From contig NZ_BMLW01000003.1 in assembly GCF_014645515.1 (NCBI RefSeq), positions 332,689 to 396,688 on the forward strand: DNA of 64,000 bases. The letters are read 5' to 3'. This stretch comes from Oceanobacillus neutriphilus. GTDB lineage: Bacteria > Bacillota > Bacilli > Bacillales > Amphibacillaceae. This document shows, piece after piece, positions 6,689 to 15,907 of the stretch; position 1 is the first letter of the stretch, and the number at the start of each line of letters is the position of its first letter. Made by a program: the position numbers and the translations under genes. Below the pieces are notes generated by a model. That model was given only the letters and a program-made list of their open reading frames with translations, was not told the origin of the DNA and did not search any database.

Positions 6689-9600
6689 TTGACTGTACAA
6701 TTTATTTTAGGAAGGTCCGGTACAGATAAAAGTGAATGGATGATGAATGATATTGAAAATTGTTTGCAAAAAGAGCCAATTGGACCGGCTATTTTTTATA
6801 TCGTTCCGGATCAGATGACATTTCAATTAGAAACAGCTTTATTTAGCCGGGAGCGTTTAAATGGAAGTATCCGGGCACAGGTAGCCAGTTTTTCAAGACT
6901 TGCACGGCGTGTTTTACAAGAAACTGGGGGAGGGTTAAAGCCTTTTATCAGCTCAGTTGGGACACAAATGATGCTTCGAAAAATTATTTCTGAGAAAAAT
7001 GGAGATTGGATGGCATTCCAAAAAGCAATGAAAAAGCAGGGATTTCTTGATCAGCTGGAATCCGTTATTCAAGAATTTAAAAGGTATGAAATTACACCTG
7101 ACACACTTCGGATACAGCAGGATCAATTAAACAAATTTGTCCATCAATCTCCATCGGAAATGGGATTAGTACGAAAACTGGATGATTTCATTTATATTTA
7201 TGACCAGCTTCTTAAACAGCTGCAGCATACTTATATGGATAATGAAGACAGATTACAAATATTAAAGGAAAAAATTCCAAAAGCCGGCATGCTGGAAGGA
7301 GCGCATATTTATATAGACGGTTTCCATCGATTTACGCCTCAGGAAATATCCGTCATTGCCGAATTGATGAAAAAGTGTGCCGCGGTTCATATCGGCTTGA
7401 CGTTAGATCCGGTTAATGCTGAAGAGCTGGAGGAGTTAGATATCTTTTATCAGACAAACCAGACCTATCAGCAATTAACAGCTGTTGCCGGGGAAATTGG
7501 CATTTCGTTTGAACAGCCGGTTTATTTAGATCCGGCGGATGATCAATTTAGAGATCGTGCCTATTTTGCTCATCTGGAACAAAATTTCGATGTCCGTCCT
7601 TCTCCTGAGTATATAGAGGATGCGCCCATTCAAATAGCTGAAGCGGTTCATCCCCGTGCGGAAGTGGAAGGTGTTGCCGGGGAAATCCTTTCACTGGTAA
7701 GAGACGGAGAATATCGTTATCGTGATATTTCCATTTTAGTAAGGCAATCGGATGTATATGCTGATTTAATTGAAACAATCTTTGGAGATTATAATATTCC
7801 AGTCTTTCTTGATCAGAAACGTTCGATGCTGCATCATCCTTTAATTGAATTGGTCCGCTCGATGCTGGAAGCAATTGAAAACGGCTGGCGGTCGGATGCA
7901 GTTTTTCGTGTTTTGAAAACAGGATTTATACCTGCCAGTGATAAGGAACTTCCATTAACAAGAGATGCAATTGATCAGCTGGAGAATTATACAATAGAAT
8001 ACGGAATCCGTTACCGGAAGCAGTGGTTAGATGATAAGCCTTGGAAATATCAGCGTTTCCGCGGATTTGATCAGGCAGCGCAGACGAGCTTTGAAAGCAA
8101 AATGCAGGAGGAAATTAACAGATACCGGAAGCAAATCACAGAGGCACTCCGATATTTTGATGAAAGCTTTCGTACTGCCTCTAGCGTGAAAGAGCGCTGT
8201 GAAGCTATTTTTATTTGGCTCGAATCGCTGGGTGTTCCTGGAAAGCTGGAGGAAATGCGTGCCTCTTTTGATGAGCAGGGTATTCCTGAAAAAGGAAGGG
8301 AACAGCAGCAGGTATGGGATGCACTTATACAATTGATGGATGAAATGGTCGAGATTGCCGGTGATGAAGAGCTGGATATGTCTACCTTCAACGCATCGAT
8401 AAATGCCGGATTTGAAGCATTAGAGTTTTCTCATGTTCCACCGACGATGGATCATGTCTTGGTTGGTACCATCGACAGATCGCGGATGTCTAATGTCCGC
8501 TGCGCTTTTTTACTTGGTGTCAATGAAGGAGTATGGCCAATGAAGCCGCCGGTAGACGGCATGATTGATGATGAAGAAAGAGAGCTGTTGGAGCAAAATG
8601 GCTTGAAGCTTGCCGAGAATGGAAAAAGACAGCTGCTTGATGATTGGTTTTATATCTATTTATCGTTAACGATTGCCAAGGACAGGTTAATGATTAGTTA
8701 TCCAATCAGTGATGAGGAAGGAAAAGCGAAAGTTCCTTCTCAAGTAATCAGCAGGATAGAGGATCTGTTTCCAAAATGCCAGAAGCATTTACTATTTCAG
8801 GATGTGGAAGATACTGCAGATACACTAAGATTTATTACTACTAAAACGAAAACCCGGGCTGCTCTGACAACGCAATTCGCCAGGATGCAGCGGGGATATG
8901 AGATCAATGAGGCCTGGTTTGCTGTTTACAACTGGTATGTCAAAAATCAGCCCAAGGATGGGATGACCTATCGTATTTTACAAGGTTTATTTTATAAAAA
9001 CCTGCCGGAGCAATTAAATAAAGAAACAGCTGAAGAGCTTTATCCAAAACAAATCAAAGCAAGTGTCAGCCGTCTGGAATCCTATTATCGCTGCTCCTAT
9101 CAGCATTTTGCGCGTTACAGCCTGAATTTACAGGAACGGCAGACTTACAAATTAGATGCTCCTGATATCGGACAACTGTTTCATGAGGCATTACGTTTAA
9201 TTACAGAATGGGTTCAGAATGAAAAAACAGATTTCAAGCAGCTTACCAGAGAAACGTCAGCGGGTTATGCGCACCGGGCCATTCAGAAATTATCACCTGT
9301 ACTTCAGCATCAAATTCTGCATAGCTCCAATCGATATACCTATATTCAGCAGAAGCTGGAAGAAATAATTGCCAGAGCAGCATTTATATTAAGTGAGCAG
9401 GCTAGACAGACAGATTTTAGCCCGGTAGGTCTGGAGCTGAGTTTTGGAGAGAAGGACAGTCCGCTGCCGCCGCTTATTCTGCCGCTGGAAAATGGCTATG
9501 AGCTTCTCTTGCGCGGGAGGATTGACCGTGTAGATAAAGCAGAGCTTCATCAGGATTTATATCTGCGGATTATCGACTATAAATCAAGCTCGCGTGCTTT

Positions 9601-10186
9601 GGATCTGCTGGAGGTTTATTATGGCCTTGCCCTGCAAATGTTAACTTATTTGGATGTTGTACTGACACATTCGGAAAAATGGCTCGGTCAGCAGGCGAAT
9701 CCGGCAGGTGTCCTTTATTTTCATGTGCATAATCCAATGATTAATCTGGATAAAGAAAAAATAGACAGTGATATAGAAGGGCAAATCTTTAAGTCTTATA
9801 AAATGAGAGGGCTGCTGTTATCAGATGAAGAAATCGCCAGGACGATGGACGAATCGTTAGAAACGGGAACAAGTAATATTATTCCTGCTGGTCTGAAAAA
9901 AGACGGGACATTCAACCATCATTCGAAAATTGCGGATAATGATACCTTTGAGCAGCTTAAAAACCATATCCATGTATTGCTTGAAAAGGCAGGACTGGAT
10001 ATGACATCCGGCGGCGTGGAAATTAATCCGTTTTTGAAGAAGGATACAGAGGCATGTACGTATTGTCCTTTTCATGCAGTTTGTCAGTTTGACCCGGCAT
10101 TGCAAGGAAATAATTATAGAAAAATACCAAATATAAAAGAAAAAGAAGTCATTGAACGGCTGAAAGGAGGGGAAATCCGTGGTTAA
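6689..10186 (+). CDS. addB: ATP-dependent helicase/nuclease subunit B (AddB)
   Basis: 1165 residues, close to B. subtilis AddB (about 1166). AddB pairs with AddA in the RecBCD-type enzyme that resects double-strand breaks and responds to Chi. The N terminus has the helicase-like fold with VPDQMTFQLE. The C-terminal RecB-type nuclease shows RIIDYKSS, and iron-sulphur cysteines appear as YRCSY near residue 805 and CTYCPFHAVC near 1120. The Walker A loop reads GRSGTDKS (residues 8-15), where B. subtilis has GRSGSGKT, so the glycine before the lysine is Asp13. TTG 6689 is the start: AAGGAG lies 9 bases before it, and the ATG at 6662 lies upstream of that site. The gene overlaps addA by 8 bp. Confidence 0.95.
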   Translation: MTVQFILGRSGTDKSEWMMNDIENCLQKEPIGPAIFYIVPDQMTFQLETALFSRERLNGSIRAQVASFSRLARRVLQETGGGLKPFISSVGTQMMLRKIISEKNGDWMAFQKAMKKQGFLDQLESVIQEFKRYEITPDTLRIQQDQLNKFVHQSPSEMGLVRKLDDFIYIYDQLLKQLQHTYMDNEDRLQILKEKIPKAGMLEGAHIYIDGFHRFTPQEISVIAELMKKCAAVHIGLTLDPVNAEELEELDIFYQTNQTYQQLTAVAGEIGISFEQPVYLDPADDQFRDRAYFAHLEQNFDVRPSPEYIEDAPIQIAEAVHPRAEVEGVAGEILSLVRDGEYRYRDISILVRQSDVYADLIETIFGDYNIPVFLDQKRSMLHHPLIELVRSMLEAIENGWRSDAVFRVLKTGFIPASDKELPLTRDAIDQLENYTIEYGIRYRKQWLDDKPWKYQRFRGFDQAAQTSFESKMQEEINRYRKQITEALRYFDESFRTASSVKERCEAIFIWLESLGVPGKLEEMRASFDEQGIPEKGREQQQVWDALIQLMDEMVEIAGDEELDMSTFNASINAGFEALEFSHVPPTMDHVLVGTIDRSRMSNVRCAFLLGVNEGVWPMKPPVDGMIDDEERELLEQNGLKLAENGKRQLLDDWFYIYLSLTIAKDRLMISYPISDEEGKAKVPSQVISRIEDLFPKCQKHLLFQDVEDTADTLRFITTKTKTRAALTTQFARMQRGYEINEAWFAVYNWYVKNQPKDGMTYRILQGLFYKNLPEQLNKETAEELYPKQIKASVSRLESYYRCSYQHFARYSLNLQERQTYKLDAPDIGQLFHEALRLITEWVQNEKTDFKQLTRETSAGYAHRAIQKLSPVLQHQILHSSNRYTYIQQKLEEIIARAAFILSEQARQTDFSPVGLELSFGEKDSPLPPLILPLENGYELLLRGRIDRVDKAELHQDLYLRIIDYKSSSRALDLLEVYYGLALQMLTYLDVVLTHSEKWLGQQANPAGVLYFHVHNPMINLDKEKIDSDIEGQIFKSYKMRGLLLSDEEIARTMDESLETGTSNIIPAGLKKDGTFNHHSKIADNDTFEQLKNHIHVLLEKAGLDMTSGGVEINPFLKKDTEACTYCPFHAVCQFDPALQGNNYRKIPNIKEKEVIERLKGGEIRG

Positions 10187-13100
10187 ATGGACAGAAGAAC
10201 AGGAACAGGCAATTTATCAAAGCGGTACGGATATTCTTGTAGCTGCAGCAGCCGGCTCTGGAAAAACAGCTGTCCTCGTTGAACGTATTATTCAAAAACT
10301 CTTAAAGGAAGACGATGCGATTAATATTGATGAACTGCTCGTCGTTACCTTTACGAACGCAGCAGCACAGGAAATGCGGGCGAGAGTCGGAGCAGCACTG
10401 GAGAAGTCATTAGCTGAAAAACCGGGGTCTCTTCATTTAAAAAAACAGCTGTCTTTATTGCAGAGAGCATCTATTTCAACGCTGCACTCCTTTTGCTTAG
10501 ATATTGTACGGAAAAATGCCTATATGATTGATTTAGACCCTTCTTTCCGGATTGCGGATGATGTGGAAATGGATATGATAAAGCGTGAGGTTCTGGATGA
10601 TCTGCTGGAAGGCTGGTACGATGATTCCAATCAGGAACAGGAACAGTTTTTTGAAGTAGTAAACCGTTTTTCGAATGATAGAAGTGACCGGGATGTAGAA
10701 GAATTAATCCTGAAAACAGCGAATTTCGCAGTTCAACATCCCTCGCCCAAAAAGTGGTTGCACCAGCTGACAACAAATTACGAAATAGAGGAAAACTGGA
10801 CAGAAGAAACCATTCCCTGGCTTCAGGAAGTCAAGGAAGAGATTGCCAACCAACTGAAAGCAATGAAGCAGGAGAATGCTTTAGCTATTGCTGTGGCAAG
10901 AGAGCCGGACGGACCATATCATTATTTGGATGCGTTGGAAAAAGACACGGCGGTGCTGGAAGCGGCAACGGAAAAATTATCACAATGGGATATATTACAC
11001 CAATTTGTTCATGATACGAAGTTTGCAGCGTTATCAAGAAAAAAAGTAGAAGATAATCCAGAAAAACGGGAACAGGTGAAGGCTTTCCGAAAAAAAGTCA
11101 AAGACAGATGGGACAAAATGAAGGAAAAATGGTTTGTCCGCAGTCTGGCTGCCCACATCCAGGATATGCAGGGGATGGCACCTGTTTTAAAACAGATGAC
11201 CTCCATGGTAGAAAACTATATGGATCAGTTTCAACAACGAAAAAGAGAACAGGCTATTGTTGATTTTAACGATTTAGAGCATTATTGCCTGGAGATTTTA
11301 ATGGAGACTGATGAAGATGGAGCTCCTAATGGCGCTTCACCTATTGCTATACAGCTGCAAAAGCAGTATAAAGAAGTGCTTGTTGATGAATATCAGGATA
11401 CGAACCTTGTACAGGAGAGTATTCTTCAGTTAGTCCGTAATCCTGAGGATAATGGCAATATGTTTATGGTTGGTGATGTGAAACAGAGCATTTATGGATT
11501 TCGTCATGCAGAGCCATCCCTGTTTATTGAGAAATATAAACAGTTTGCCGCAACCAATTATCCTGCCGAAAGAATTGATTTGAACCGGAATTTCCGAAGC
11601 CGGGAAGAGGTGCTGATTGGTGCTAACTATCTGTTCCGTCAGCTTTTTGATGAAGAGGTCGGCGATATTGAATACGACCACGACCAGGATGCCGAGCTTA
11701 TTTACGGAAATCGTCTATATGATGAATTTCCGCTCCACTCTAATCCGGAATTGCTGATGATTGATAATCCTCAAGGACAGAAGTCCGGAGAAGGGGAAGA
11801 GACGGGGGAAGATTTAGAAAAAGCACAAATTGAAGCGCGGGCTTATGCAAAAAAAATCCGGGAATGGATTGGCGCTGAAGGGACAGATACACCTATGCAA
11901 GTGGTGGATAAGGGAGCTGGCCAGCATAGAAATCTGATGTACCGGGATATTGTCATTTTAATGCGTTCGATGACGTGGACACCTGTTATTATGGATGAGT
12001 TGAAAAAACAAGGCATCCCCGTCTATGCAGAGTTAACATCAGGCTACTTTGAAGCAATTGAAATCAGGGTCATGATCAGTTTATTAAAGATAATTGATAA
12101 TCCGCGTCAGGATATTCCGCTGGCTGCTGTGTTGCGTTCACCTGTTGTGGGCTTGAAGGAAAACGATTTAGCAGCAATCCGATTAGCGAATCGCCACGGA
12201 AATTTTTATGATGCACTGATAGCATATTTGGAGCAGGAAGAGAATCAGGTTACTGTACAGTTAAAGGAATTTCTGGAGCTGTTGGGTACTTTTAGATTAT
12301 CTGCCCAGCAAGGAGCGTTGTCAGAATTAATATGGCAAATTTACCGGGAAACCGGCTATTATGATTTTGTTGGCGGTATCCCTGGCGGTAAACAACGCCA
12401 GGCAAATTTACGGGCTCTGTATGACCGGGCAAGAAGCTATGAAGAAACCTCTTTTCGCGGTTTATATCGTTTCCTTCGCTTTATTGAAAGGATGGAAGAA
12501 GAGCAGAAGGATTTAGGGGCTGCACGTGCCCTTAGTGAACAGGAAGATGTTGTCCGGATAATGACGATTCATAAAAGCAAAGGTCTGGAATTTCCTGTCG
12601 TGATCCTTGGAGGTATGGATAAAGAATTTAATATGATGGATTTAAACGAGAAATATTTACTTCATAAAGATCTGGGATTTGCCAGTAAATTTATTGATCC
12701 CGATAAACGAATTCAATATTCCACTTTGTTTTATCATGCGATGAGAGAAAAAATTAGAAGAGAGCAGCTGTCAGAGGAAATCCGCTTATTATATGTAGCC
12801 TTAACACGTGCAGAAGAGAAGTTGTTCATGGTAGGAACAGTCAATTCTGCAGAGAAGCGGAAAGCATCATGGTCATGGCTTGTTCATCATGCAGAGTGGG
12901 TATTGCCTGCGTATTTTCGGGTTGGAGCAAAGAATTATCTTGATTGGGTCGGACCAGCACTAATTCGTCATCCTCAAGCGGAAATTTTGAGAGAAGAGGA
13001 GATTGGAACCGGCGTTTTATCTGAAATCACGGATGATTCATCAAAGTGGAATGTACACATTCATCCGAGTCAGGATCTTATTTTCCTTGAGAATACGCTG

Positions 13101-13901
13101 CAGCAAAAACAAGATGCGTTAAAAAATCAAATTAGAAATTGGGACAGGCTTGAACAGGAAAATAAAGACCTGGATACTTGGGTCGACAGACGGCTTTCCT
13201 ACCAATATCCATATCAACAGGCTGTACACTCCCGTGCAAAGCAATCCGTCACAGAATTAAAAAGGCAGCAGGAGCAGAAGGATGCGTACAGTGATGAGAG
13301 AATGATTCCACAATCTGCGATACGTCCGATTACAAACCGGCCGAGATTTATGCAGGCTGAAAAGAAATTAACTCCGGCTGAGAAAGGGACTGCACTTCAT
13401 ACCGTGATGCAGCATCTTCCTTTAAAGGGAATACTCTCCAAAGAAGAAGTGGAGGAGTTTATGGAGAAGCTGGTTCAAGAGGAGAAAATGACAACTCCAG
13501 AAGCGGAAAGTGTATCTGCTTCAGCTATTGTAGACTTCTTAGAATCAACGATTGCACAGAAAATTTTTGCGGAGAACAACGTATTTAAGGAAGTACCATT
13601 CAGTTTGATGCTTCCAGCTGAAAAAGTATATCCTGATTGGAAGGACCCTATGAAAGAAAAGGTATTAATCCAAGGGGTTATCGATTGTATCATTCCTTTG
13701 GAAGAAGGCTGTATTATCCTTGATTACAAAACAGATATGATTACAGAAGATGTCACAGAAAAATTAGAGGAGAAGCTGAGAAAACGGTATAAAACACAGA
13801 TGGAGCTTTACCGCTATGCAATTGAAGAAATCTGGAAGCGGCCTGTTAAGGAAACATATCTCTATTTCTTTTCTAAAAAGCTTCTTATCAAAGGAGAATA
13901 A
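10179..13901 (+). CDS. addA: ATP-dependent helicase/nuclease subunit A (AddA)
   Basis: 1240 residues, UvrD/PcrA-type SF1A helicase fused to a C-terminal RecB-like nuclease. Walker A AAAGSGKTAVLVE is near residue 25, motif II VDEYQDTN near 407, GDVKQSIYGFRHAEPS near 432, and the nuclease motif ILDYKTD near 1190. It provides the 3'-5' motor and one nuclease site of AddAB in double-strand break repair and recombination. The start is GTG 10179 within the end of addB, with AAAGGAGGGG just upstream, so translation is coupled. In B. subtilis sbcD and sbcC follow; here a DUF418 protein does. Confidence 0.96.
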   Translation: MVKWTEEQEQAIYQSGTDILVAAAAGSGKTAVLVERIIQKLLKEDDAINIDELLVVTFTNAAAQEMRARVGAALEKSLAEKPGSLHLKKQLSLLQRASISTLHSFCLDIVRKNAYMIDLDPSFRIADDVEMDMIKREVLDDLLEGWYDDSNQEQEQFFEVVNRFSNDRSDRDVEELILKTANFAVQHPSPKKWLHQLTTNYEIEENWTEETIPWLQEVKEEIANQLKAMKQENALAIAVAREPDGPYHYLDALEKDTAVLEAATEKLSQWDILHQFVHDTKFAALSRKKVEDNPEKREQVKAFRKKVKDRWDKMKEKWFVRSLAAHIQDMQGMAPVLKQMTSMVENYMDQFQQRKREQAIVDFNDLEHYCLEILMETDEDGAPNGASPIAIQLQKQYKEVLVDEYQDTNLVQESILQLVRNPEDNGNMFMVGDVKQSIYGFRHAEPSLFIEKYKQFAATNYPAERIDLNRNFRSREEVLIGANYLFRQLFDEEVGDIEYDHDQDAELIYGNRLYDEFPLHSNPELLMIDNPQGQKSGEGEETGEDLEKAQIEARAYAKKIREWIGAEGTDTPMQVVDKGAGQHRNLMYRDIVILMRSMTWTPVIMDELKKQGIPVYAELTSGYFEAIEIRVMISLLKIIDNPRQDIPLAAVLRSPVVGLKENDLAAIRLANRHGNFYDALIAYLEQEENQVTVQLKEFLELLGTFRLSAQQGALSELIWQIYRETGYYDFVGGIPGGKQRQANLRALYDRARSYEETSFRGLYRFLRFIERMEEEQKDLGAARALSEQEDVVRIMTIHKSKGLEFPVVILGGMDKEFNMMDLNEKYLLHKDLGFASKFIDPDKRIQYSTLFYHAMREKIRREQLSEEIRLLYVALTRAEEKLFMVGTVNSAEKRKASWSWLVHHAEWVLPAYFRVGAKNYLDWVGPALIRHPQAEILREEEIGTGVLSEITDDSSKWNVHIHPSQDLIFLENTLQQKQDALKNQIRNWDRLEQENKDLDTWVDRRLSYQYPYQQAVHSRAKQSVTELKRQQEQKDAYSDERMIPQSAIRPITNRPRFMQAEKKLTPAEKGTALHTVMQHLPLKGILSKEEVEEFMEKLVQEEKMTTPEAESVSASAIVDFLESTIAQKIFAENNVFKEVPFSLMLPAEKVYPDWKDPMKEKVLIQGVIDCIIPLEEGCIILDYKTDMITEDVTEKLEEKLRKRYKTQMELYRYAIEEIWKRPVKETYLYFFSKKLLIKGE

Positions 13902-13903
13902 AA

Positions 13904-15061
13904 GTGCAACCTTATCAAGTGAATAAACGATTAGAATGGATAGATGCTGCAAGGGGTTTTGCTATTTTAGGTATATTTATGGTTAATATAGGATCATTTT
14001 CTGCTCCTTATTTTCTCTATGGCGGAGCAGAAGATACCTGGACTGCTGGAATTGATCAATTCAGCCTGGCTTTTATTGATATTTTCTTTCAAGCCAGTTT
14101 TTACACTTTATTCTCTATTCTCTTTGGCTTCGGAATTCAAAATCAAAAGGATAGTCTGGATAAAAAAGACATTTCACCGTATGCTTTTTTCGGAAGAAGA
14201 CTGGGAACCTTAATAGTTTTTGGAATCATTCATGCTTTTGCAGTGTGGAATGGAGATATTCTCTTAACCTATGGAACGATGGGATTTTTACTGCTGTTAT
14301 TCTTAAATAGCGGGGATAAAACCCTGGCAGGCTGGGGGTTTGGTCTATTAGGATTTTCAACAATTGCATTCACAAGTCTGCAATACGCAGCAAGGGATTT
14401 TATCGTTCTGGGCAATACATCCGAAATAGAGCAGGCCTTTCAAAGCTATCGCTCCAGTGATTTTTCTATTATCATGGCGCAGAATTTTCAAGATTGGCAG
14501 CTGTCGAATGGTATTTTAGGCTTTTTCATTTATCCCTTTATTATTCTACCTTTATTTTTATTCGGGATGTATCTGGCAAGAAAGAGATGGTTTCATGACC
14601 CGCTTTCCTACAGTGGTATTTTGAAAAAGATTTGGATCATTTCGCTGATTGTATTTATTCTGTTTAAAATCGGGCCTTATCTGTTTGGTAACCCGCTCTG
14701 GTTTGCTTTGGTGCAGGATAATATCGGAGGGACAGCATCTGCAGTCTTCTATCTGACCAGCATTACGTTATTATGGCAAAAGGGTATCTCACGAAAAATA
14801 CTTCGTGTTCTGGCACCGATCGGTAAAATGGCACTGTCCAATTATTTGCTGCAATCTGTTATTTCCTTTTGGCTTTTCTACGGTGTCGGTGTCGGACTTT
14901 ACGGAGAAGTTCGTCCTTTTCAGCAAATTTTGATTGTCCTTATTATTTTCTGCCTGCAAATTATTGGCAGTACGATTTGGCTTCGTTATTTTCAGTTTGG
15001 ACCTGTCGAGTGGTTATGGAGATGTATCACATATAAAAAAATGCAGCCGTTTAGACGTTAA
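13904..15061 (+). CDS. DUF418 (YeiB-like) polytopic membrane protein
   Basis: 385 residues with about eight to ten hydrophobic helices. The N terminus RLEWIDAARGFAILGIFMVN is typical of DUF418/YeiB proteins, and the C-terminal block with LAPIGKMALSNYLLQS is the DUF418 signature region. The function of the family is unknown; acyltransferase-3-like membrane folds have been suggested. GTG 13904 starts two bases after the addA stop, with AAAGGAG upstream, so it is the third gene of the addBA operon, where B. subtilis has sbcD. Confidence 0.85.
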   Translation: MQPYQVNKRLEWIDAARGFAILGIFMVNIGSFSAPYFLYGGAEDTWTAGIDQFSLAFIDIFFQASFYTLFSILFGFGIQNQKDSLDKKDISPYAFFGRRLGTLIVFGIIHAFAVWNGDILLTYGTMGFLLLLFLNSGDKTLAGWGFGLLGFSTIAFTSLQYAARDFIVLGNTSEIEQAFQSYRSSDFSIIMAQNFQDWQLSNGILGFFIYPFIILPLFLFGMYLARKRWFHDPLSYSGILKKIWIISLIVFILFKIGPYLFGNPLWFALVQDNIGGTASAVFYLTSITLLWQKGISRKILRVLAPIGKMALSNYLLQSVISFWLFYGVGVGLYGEVRPFQQILIVLIIFCLQIIGSTIWLRYFQFGPVEWLWRCITYKKMQPFRR

Positions 15062-15128
15062 TCATGGCGATTTGTTGACAAAGGGACATTAAAATGTCAT
15101 CTTAGGGAAGAAAATGGTATTATAGAGG

Positions 15129-15214
15129 ATGTTCAAAAAGTCCCCAAATGATAAGCTGCGAATCTCTACGTCGCCTTGACCTTCTTGCTTCTAATTTGAC
15201 TACTTTTTGAACAA
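15129..15214. repeat. MITE-like element with 11-bp terminal inverted repeats
   Basis: GTTCAAAAAGT (15131-15141) and ACTTTTTGAAC (15202-15212) bound about 60 bp of non-coding sequence. The same 11-bp end occurs alone at 15853-15863, upstream of the GH13-like gene. This looks like a small non-autonomous element plus a solo end. Confidence 0.55.
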
Positions 15215-15304
15215 GCACTTATAGTAAACGGATTATTAGTCATTTTTGTTAAATGTGGAAGATGATTATTACATGTACTTATAAAAATGAAGGAGGAAAC
15301 TTAC

Positions 15305-15682
15305 ATGGGGGGAACACACCTGCATATTACTGCGTGGGCACTGGGACTGATTTTCTTTATTATTGCATTAGTCTTGTACAAAAAAAGCAGTAATAAGCCT
15401 GCAACGATTATTCATATGATTTTACGTCTTGTCTATTTATTTATCATCATCACCGGAGGATTATTAACCTGGGATTATTTTCAAGGCTATTCCATGCCGA
15501 TACTAGGTGAAGTAATTGTAAAAGCACTTGCTGGTATTTGGATTGTAGTAATGATGGAAATGATATTAGTTTCTGCGAAAAAAGGAAAGCCGGCAACAGG
15601 CAAATGGGTTCAATTCTTTATTGCGCTGATTATTGTCATTGTTTTAGGCTTCTTCCGCCTGCCAATGGGCTTTTTATTCTAA
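15305..15682 (+). CDS. yisL: YisL family (UPF0344) membrane protein
   Basis: 125 residues, four predicted membrane helices. It opens MGGTHLHITAWALGLI, and YLFIIITGG and GFFRLPMGFLF are family-like. B. subtilis YisL is about 118 residues and lies a few kilobases after addA, as here. The role is unknown. ATG 15305 is used because AAGGAGG is 8 bases upstream; the ATG at 15287 overlaps no such site. A hairpin terminator follows. Confidence 0.85.
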   Translation: MGGTHLHITAWALGLIFFIIALVLYKKSSNKPATIIHMILRLVYLFIIITGGLLTWDYFQGYSMPILGEVIVKALAGIWIVVMMEMILVSAKKGKPATGKWVQFFIALIIVIVLGFFRLPMGFLF

Positions 15683-15728
15683 AATAAGAGGAATTATGCT
15701 AAAACAATAACTTCCTGTGGGACAGGAT

Positions 15729-15771
15729 AAAATAAAGTGCCTTGGTCAGCTGGCTGGGGTACTTTATTTAT
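15729..15771 (+). terminator. Terminator after yisL
   Basis: AAATAAAGTGCC pairs with GGTACTTTATTT around a G-rich loop. Confidence 0.65.
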
Positions 15772-15907
15772 TTGCAAAGATAATTGTGAACGCTTTTTTA
15801 CATCATTTTAATCAAGGTATGATTTTTTAAGAAAATAAGTGATAATAGAAGATGTTCAAAAAGTACAATAAAAATGACAGTTTTATTATCATTGGAGGGG
15901 AAAGTCT

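Noticed and set aside
7548..11681. Several 65-108-codon frames antisense to or out of frame with addB and addA
   Set aside because: They fall inside two clearly assigned genes and show no family motif or ribosome-binding site.
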